NCBI GenBank assembly: GCA_002205965.3
Contig: NADL03000691.1
Coordinates: 62,001-126,000, forward strand
DNA: 64,000 bases
Source of the DNA: Kappaphycus alvarezii
Taxonomy: Eukaryota > Rhodophyta > Florideophyceae > Gigartinales > Solieriaceae
Reading direction: 5' to 3'
Made by a program: the position numbers and the translations under genes. Position 1 is the stretch's first letter; the number at the start of each line of letters is the position of its first letter. The notes below the pieces were generated by a model. It saw only the letters and a list, made by a program, of their open reading frames with translations. It did not search any database and was not told where the DNA came from. Shown piece by piece: positions 58,101-64,000 of this stretch.

Positions 58101-61100
58101 ATCTTCTGTAATATGAGGCCAGTCCTAAGAAGCTTCGGACCTCCGTCTTTGAAGCGGGCCTTGGTGCCAACTTTATTTTTTTCGTTTTCTCTGGATCCAC
58201 TCTAATTCCCTCTTGGTCGACGATATGACCGAGTAATTGGATAGAAGTTTTCGCAAAGAAGCATTTGCTCAACTTAATTTTCAAGCTATACTCCGATATC
58301 CTCTCCACAACTGTCTTGACGTGCGAGATGTGCTGATCCAATGTTTCTGAGAATATGACGACATCATCGATATAGACTCTTGCGAATGGAAGTCCTTTCA
58401 AAACCTCGTTCATCATTCTTTGGAATGTAGCTGGTGCATTCATGAGACCAAAAGGCATCACTTCGAACCTGAACGTACCGGCTTTGCTGGTAAAGGTTGT
58501 TTTTTCCTTACATTTTTCATCCAATGGAATCTGCCAATAGCCAGTGTAAAGGTCAATTGAGGTGAAATATCTCCCATCCTTCAGGTCCTCGAGGATCTCC
58601 TCCATGTTCGGAATCGGAAATCGATCGGGTATCATTCTCTGGTTCAGTTGTCGGTAATCGACGCAAAAACGCAGCTTTCCATCCTTCTTTGGTGCGACCA
58701 CAACTGGAAACGACCATGGGGATGAAACTGGTCGAATAATATCATTTTTCAGCATACTTGTAACATTTCTGAGATAAATTGGTCATATTTTGGCGGTTGA
58801 CGTCTAGGCTTGTGGTAAATCGGTTGAGTTCGGTAAGTTCGAACGAGTGAGTAACCGGTACACTTGCTTGTCTTAAATCTGAAACGCTCCATGCAATTAT
58901 TTCTTCGGAAGATGTTAACATGTCGGATATTTTCAGTGAGGCGGGGCGGGAAGGTGCTGCACTTTTCCTTGGATTTCTGCCATTTGGCGCCCTTTTTCTT
59001 CTTGATCCTCAACCTCAATATTTTGAAGGACCTTTTCCGTCGTGCTCACATCTTCATATATGGAATTCGACATATTCTTATTTTCTTTGCAAAGGTAATC
59101 TTCTTTCATGCTCCGAATTCTGTCCTTTGATTCGTATCATCGCAAAAAGAAACACATTCGGGTTTCAAACTATCCTAGAATTCCAGTCGCCATCTGTTTC
59201 AAACCCAGAATCATAATCGTCCCATGCCATGTTCATTACCCCCGAGGGTACCTTTTCACGCTTCCGAAAGTGTTGGTTAGTTCCGAATCTTCGCTGTCAT
59301 AGCTAGAAGTGAAATCTTCACTGTCCGTTTCTTTTAAATCTTCAGGATGCGTGCTTTTGTCGAAATCCAGGGGCATCTTCACGGTTCTGCCGTCAATATT
59401 AACTGAAACCATTTGGTTGCCCAAGTCAATGCATGTTCTTAGTCTTCCATTGTAGGGCAGCCAATGATTGCATCGAAAGGGAGATCGGCATGACAAGAAA
59501 GTCTACATCAACTTTAGAGTCCCCAAAGAACACGGAAACCTTGTCAACAGTGCCCATGCATTTTGAGACGGTTCCATCCGCTACAGTTATTTTTCGAGTC
59601 GTTGGAGTAATGTCGAGACCTAGATCTGTCACCAAAGTTTCTGAATTGAGGTTTGGAACAGCACCCGAATCGAAGAGAGCTTGGGTTTTCATACCCATAC
59701 TTTGACTGGTACCAGCTTAAGACGTCTTGGAGCTGTCGAGGCCGATTGAAGAAATAGTTTCTTACCCTTAGCGGACTTATTAGACCTATAATTTTTTTGA
59801 GTTCTTTTCTCGCATCCTCTGCGTCGCCCCTCAAAAGTTGACCAAACGTTATCCCAGTTGGGGCCGATGCAAGCTCAGCCACCAAATTGTACCTCTTCAC
59901 ATACTCTAGTACGTCCTTAGGATACTCTAACTTTCTTACTCTTTTTCGTCTTCTTGGCCGGAGTGACTCCCACTCCTGGAACAACTTGATCAGGCCTCTT
60001 GGTTCGAGGAGGTACAGGTGCTGGGATATGCTCAGCATTCCATACTCTAGCCTAGGTTTCTTCGAGAAAATGTTCCCTTCCCCATCCCTTTTTCTCACAT
60101 TGACTTGACTAGTCTCTTCAGCGATGGATACGTTACCGGCATCCGTCAACCTTTGATCCCTTCTATTTTGTAATATTTTCACCTCTGGTCTGACTCACTC
60201 CTTGCTTCCGATAAATTTGCTCTTCTGTTGTCTTTAGACCAGCAGTTACTTTCATGATGCCCATATCGACCGCACTTTCCACAACGAGTGTTTCTATGTG
60301 GATTATCAGGACACCTATTTGCAAAGTGTCCACGCTTGTGACAGAAGAGCAGACTTCTGCGGCCTTAGGGGCCCCAGACTGGTTCTTCTTAATGGTAAGA
60401 GTAAGGCTTTCCAACTGCGAGGTTATCATGTCAAGTCTATTATCGAATCGGGTTTCCAACCTTTCTTCCAAGTTTTTGACATCGCTCCTGACAGATTCTA
60501 ATGCCGCTGCACTAGTAGCCGGCCTTTGATAATTTTTTCAGGGTGTACGATAGACATCGACGTGCGGGTTTCCCTCGGTACCTCACTCAGTGACTGAAAC
60601 GTCTCCGAATTTTTGACAAATTCTACTATGGTACCCTTCAGTTCATCAAAAGTGTGAGGGCCCTTGATGAGGAGGAAATGGAGAGCCGCTTATCCCCATA
60701 GCCGCCTTACGCAGCATTCCGTACTTGGCTTGGGCGTTGAACCCAGCCTTTTCATAAAGATCACACAAGTACACCAATGAGCTTAACAAATCGTCGAAGT
60801 TGAGCCGGGCCTCTATGGTGGTACGAATAATCTCATCTGGTTCTACCTCCTTAGCATACTCTTTCACAAGCCACTCACATACCCCACCGAAGTTACGCCC
60901 ATTCCCGTTAAGAGACCACCCGTCGATAAACTTGGACTTATATTTGTGCTTTGCGTCACCATGAAGATAGGCGAAGATACTTGCGGCCTTCTCTTCATCG
61001 CCCTTCTCACGCATCACAACGTTGACATATGTGTAAAGAAACTCCTCAACGTCTTCAGTCTTGCCCCCTGTGAACGTTATACGAGCAGCGTTGAGATCCA

Positions 61101-61189
61101 CGATTACAGAAAAGAAATACCCCCGAAATGTTCCTTACTACTGCTCTAACGAATACCTCGGGTGCAACCCCCTCCACAAGAGTACCAAA

Positions 61190-62642
61190 TGATAGGGGTA
61201 AATCGGCAGGGGAAGAGATCCTCAGAACCAATTACCTTGAGAAGGAGGTTTTGCGAGCGACAAAAGTGCTACCGTGGTATTGTTGAACGAACAAAAGGGC
61301 GTGTATATAGAAGAGAGTTGAGGAAGCTACAAGCAAGTATAAAAGGGGCAGGGTCTACACTCGACGCTCTGCGACTAGCGTAAGAAAAAGTTTTCTTGGG
61401 CCTGAAGTCGACTCTCAACTTCCTACTACTCGGGACTTGGCTTGAAGTTGTCTGCCAACTTTCTCGACCTCTCCATGAGGAAGCAGTTTACTCAGCTTAT
61501 ATAGACTTTTGGCTACCCCTAACGTCCGAACAAAACTACAGAAGATACCAGGAAATGCATAAAAATACTTTGTGTGGACAATATACTCTAAGCAAAAGAT
61601 ACTTAAGAAACTAACAATTAATTTGGTCTTCTTATTTCCCATTCTCTAAATCAGATCCAAACAACTCCTCTAAAATATCCATGCTGTCCAAGCAGTCCCC
61701 ACAAATATCTGCGAATGGCTCACAGCTCTCTATTCCCCCTGGGAGATATCTAGATTACTAAAGATATCTCCATCCGGTTCCATCGTGGGCACAGCTTGAT
61801 CCATACTCTCCATTCCAGGCCCCACCAGTCCAACACTTTCCATGCCCCCTGTTCCCTCCTCCTCCTCCTCCTCCTCCTCCTCCTCCTCATTCTCCCGAGC
61901 CTCGTGCACTAGCTCAGGGGCTAACCATTCCTCGAAGACTTCCCCGCTCTCTTCCTCGACTTTCTCAGCCTCTCCCTCACTTACCTCTCTCGCTTCTTCT
62001 TCTATGAAGAGGCGGCGAACGAACTCGATGATTTGCTTCTTTGTTTGCCGCCGGATGTAGTCGTCGGCATCGGTTGGCCCGTAGGCGGCGGGACGAAGGC
62101 CATTGATGGGACGGGAAGGGCGGTATTTGGAAGTAGGGACAGAGGGGCGAAGGTTGTTAATTTTGATAGACGTTGGGGAACGGGAGACAAAGTAGGGTGT
62201 TTTGTGTGTGGGGAGAGAGGGGTTGATGAATAAAATGATCAGGGGCATTTGGAACTTAGAGGGGTTCAAATAGGCTCCCGGGGCTGGTTCTATAGATTAG
62301 GAATAGGTAAAATAAATCTGCAAGGGATTTTGCAGTAGTGCATTTGCGCCCTTCTTCTCAAAAAAGGCGAATTTGGAGGAGGAGGTAAGCTAAAAGGGAA
62401 AAGGGACTTGATTCGGGGTCGATTCAGAGGGTTAAATACAGTATAAAAATATCTAGATAAAACGGAAGTAAATTTGGAAATGACGATGGGAGAAGTTAGG
62501 GACGGGATCGTTGTAGGTTGCTGGATTACACGAAGGAAGGACCATTTCCTGTATTACATGAAGGGAGTACGATTTCCTGTATTACATGAAGGGAGGACCA
62601 TTTCCTGTATTAAATGAGGGGAGGACCATTTTTTGTATTACA
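61190..62642 (-). repeat. 5' LTR of E2
   Basis: About 1453 bp, with full LTR ends (TGTAATACA at 62642, TATCA at 61190 in minus sense). The primer site CCCTCCACAAGAGTACCA (complement) lies at 61170-61187. The GAGGAG array is short here (61856-61890). The LTR carries the longest uninterrupted acidic frame (61730-62269). Confidence 0.92.
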
Positions 62643-64000
62643 ACACCCACATCGAAGCTGCGAACCGCCTGGTCTTGTCAAAAGAGGTCTACCCTCGGAA
62701 ACGCACCACTCCCTTCCCATTCCAAACTACCACGCCTCTCGCGTTAAGGTCATTTCGCCGCATCCTTCGGTTCGCTGCTTTCATCTTCCGCCGTCAGCTT
62801 CTGGGGACTGGCAAGAATCGCCTTGAGACGATTGCGCAACTCGCCCAACGGCGCCCCCAAATCCGTGTGCAGAACTCCACAGTCCTTCAGTAGGTCACAC
62901 AAGACCATGCGGGTCGTCTCGTTACCCGTCCCCGCAGAAACACCTGCTGCCTCTGTTGCGCGATTCCCGCTAACTGGCGCAAACGATCTCGAAGTGTTTG
63001 CCCCGGACTCCCCCGCGACAGTCGGAGCCACCCAATCATCGGCCTCTTTCTCCATGAGTTCCTCGTCTGCCGAGATCGGCTGTGAAGGATTGGGGATATC
63101 CCCTGATGGACTTTCATCCGCCACACGGTATTCCGTAGGATGACCAATTGGCCCATCGAAGGCCCACTCTGCCGCAAATGAGCTGATTTCTCTCCGATTA
63201 CCGGAACCCTCCGCCGTGGATCAAACCACACCCAATAGCTGCAAGTTGAATGGCGAAGACCCGGGAATACCTCATCTTGTTAATATTGTACTTCCGATTA
63301 CTCGGAGGGCAAACACTGGGGTCACCCCAATCCAGCTATGCACAGATCTAAAAAAGTTCAGGAAATTCCTTTTCATTCGTTTTACTGTCGAGTATTCGGT
63401 GCAAGTCTAAATCGCCCATCAACTGGTGGGGCTTAGTCGACAAAAAAACAACATATGTTGGATGTCGTAGACTTACCACAATCACATTGCGGCGGTGATC
63501 GCCAGATGTTCGGTGAACAGCACCGTCCAAGGGCCTGAGATGCCAGGAGATTTAAACTTGGATGTTGCGCAGGAGACTACAGGGGCCAAAGGAACCAAGA
63601 AACTGGAGCACGTCTCAAATTCAGTCGACTGAAGAGGAACCTCAACAGACAACTCGCGTAGGAAATCGCGCTTGACCAAGTCGACCTCGACGTTCATGAA
63701 GAAGGCAGAGACCCATGGCGATCTCGGGCCGAGCATTCCCCACGAATGAAGTCCCAATACCTCCTATCTTCATCGAATTTTCGTTTATAGTGGAACTAAG
63801 AGAAAGGCCCCCTGCTGAACATGGCCCTCCTGAGTCTCCCTTGAAGACGGCCATTCCAGATTATACAACTCGTCAGCATACGGGATTTCCCGATCAAAAC
63901 TGTAACGACAGAGGTCCATCTTCAAACTTTGTGGGACCACTACACAACCTGGAGAGCGATACATCCACGAATGGACGCGCTGAACATAACGTTCAAAGGC
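62643..64000. other. Flank right of E2, unassigned
   Basis: GC-richer sequence. The only frame of note is given separately. On the minus strand near 63850-63720 the text KGDSGGPCSAGGLSLSSTIN, then IGGIGTSF resembles either a serine-protease GDSGGP box or a retropepsin; neither is supported further. Confidence 0.3.
62750..63222 (-). CDS. Hypothetical acidic protein fragment
   Basis: An open minus-strand frame of about 157 codons between stops, ending at 62750-62752, with no ATG near its start (the first Met is well inside, in ELMEKEADDW). It has two halves: an acidic, Pro/Ser-rich part (DESPSGDIPNPSQPISADEE) and a helical-looking part (MVLCDLLKDCGVLHTDLGAP, then LGELRNRLKAILAS). I do not recognise the family. 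It could be an exon, a Gag-like N-terminus of another element, or a decayed gene; E2 lies 108 bp beyond its end. Confidence 0.3.

Larger units (their letters stand above)
53808..62642 (-). mobile_element. Ty3/gypsy retrotransposon E2 (young fossil, inverted relative to E1)
   Basis: The same family as E1 and nearly identical, in the opposite orientation. The 5' LTR is 61190-62642 and the partial 3' LTR 53808-55122, lacking its terminal ~190 bp. Gag starts at 61101; the protease is near 59670. RT and RNase H lie at about 58900-57680. A long frame at 57675-55504 runs from the RNase H end through integrase (HDELGHWD, CDNCQKF, FSIDFAGPF, ISDNALCF, GKAERMVG) into the post-integrase region. The second module copy is 55529-55194. 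About five to ten breaks. No target duplication can be tested because the left end is lost. Confidence 0.94.

Noticed and set aside
63790-63840. Trypsin-like GDSGGP motif on the minus strand
   Set aside because: No His/Asp catalytic blocks upstream and the frame closes after 70 codons; the match alone is not enough.

Overview
This is a eukaryotic nuclear window made mostly of transposable-element remains, with one clear host gene. That gene is an intronless MYB/SANT transcription factor of the 'HAQKY' type (minus strand, 4873-5883). The intronless gene, its MYB type and the density of LTR and LINE debris would fit a compact-gene, repeat-rich protist such as a red alga. That assignment is inference and weak; the sequence does not settle it.

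Layout. (1) 1-18.9 kb: the MYB gene in a field of non-LTR (LINE) remnants. At least three LINE families, called A, B and C here, carry a restriction-like endonuclease (CCHC-type finger followed by PD..D motifs) instead of an APE endonuclease. Most copies are 5'-truncated. Several B copies have clear target-site duplications and all share the same 3' end. A dispersed unit of about 45 bp occurs about twelve times in the window, and one copy is shown to be an insertion with a 5-bp target duplication. (2) 19.1-23.3 kb: an AT-rich, badly decayed Ty1/copia element on the minus strand. (3) 23.3-31.9 kb: more LINE remnants; a resolved nest in which a Ty3/gypsy element sits inside a LINE B copy (both with target duplications) and is itself scrambled; two sharp fold-back repeats; and a copia gag/protease fragment. 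(4) 31.9-40.1 kb: an AT-rich, gene-free island with a few small relics, including a short match to a mitochondrial-type SSU rRNA core. (5) 40.97-62.64 kb: two nearly identical Ty3/gypsy elements of about 9 kb in opposite orientation (E1 plus, 40966-50037; E2 minus, 53808-62642). They flank about 3.8 kb of an older, different LTR element (E3). (6) 62.64-64.0 kb: unassigned sequence with one acidic open frame.

LTR element parts. E1 and E2 show long LTRs (about 1.45-1.54 kb), primer-binding site, Gag, aspartic protease, RT, RNase H, integrase, polypurine tract and, for E1, a GGGGA target duplication. Unusual points are a twice-repeated module of about 95 residues downstream of integrase, an acidic open frame inside the LTR, and length-variable tandem repeats in the LTR. 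All LTR elements here are broken fossils.

The most interesting signal is the 45-bp mobile unit. It is too short for a SINE, lacks terminal inverted repeats, and has an empty-site comparison inside the same window.
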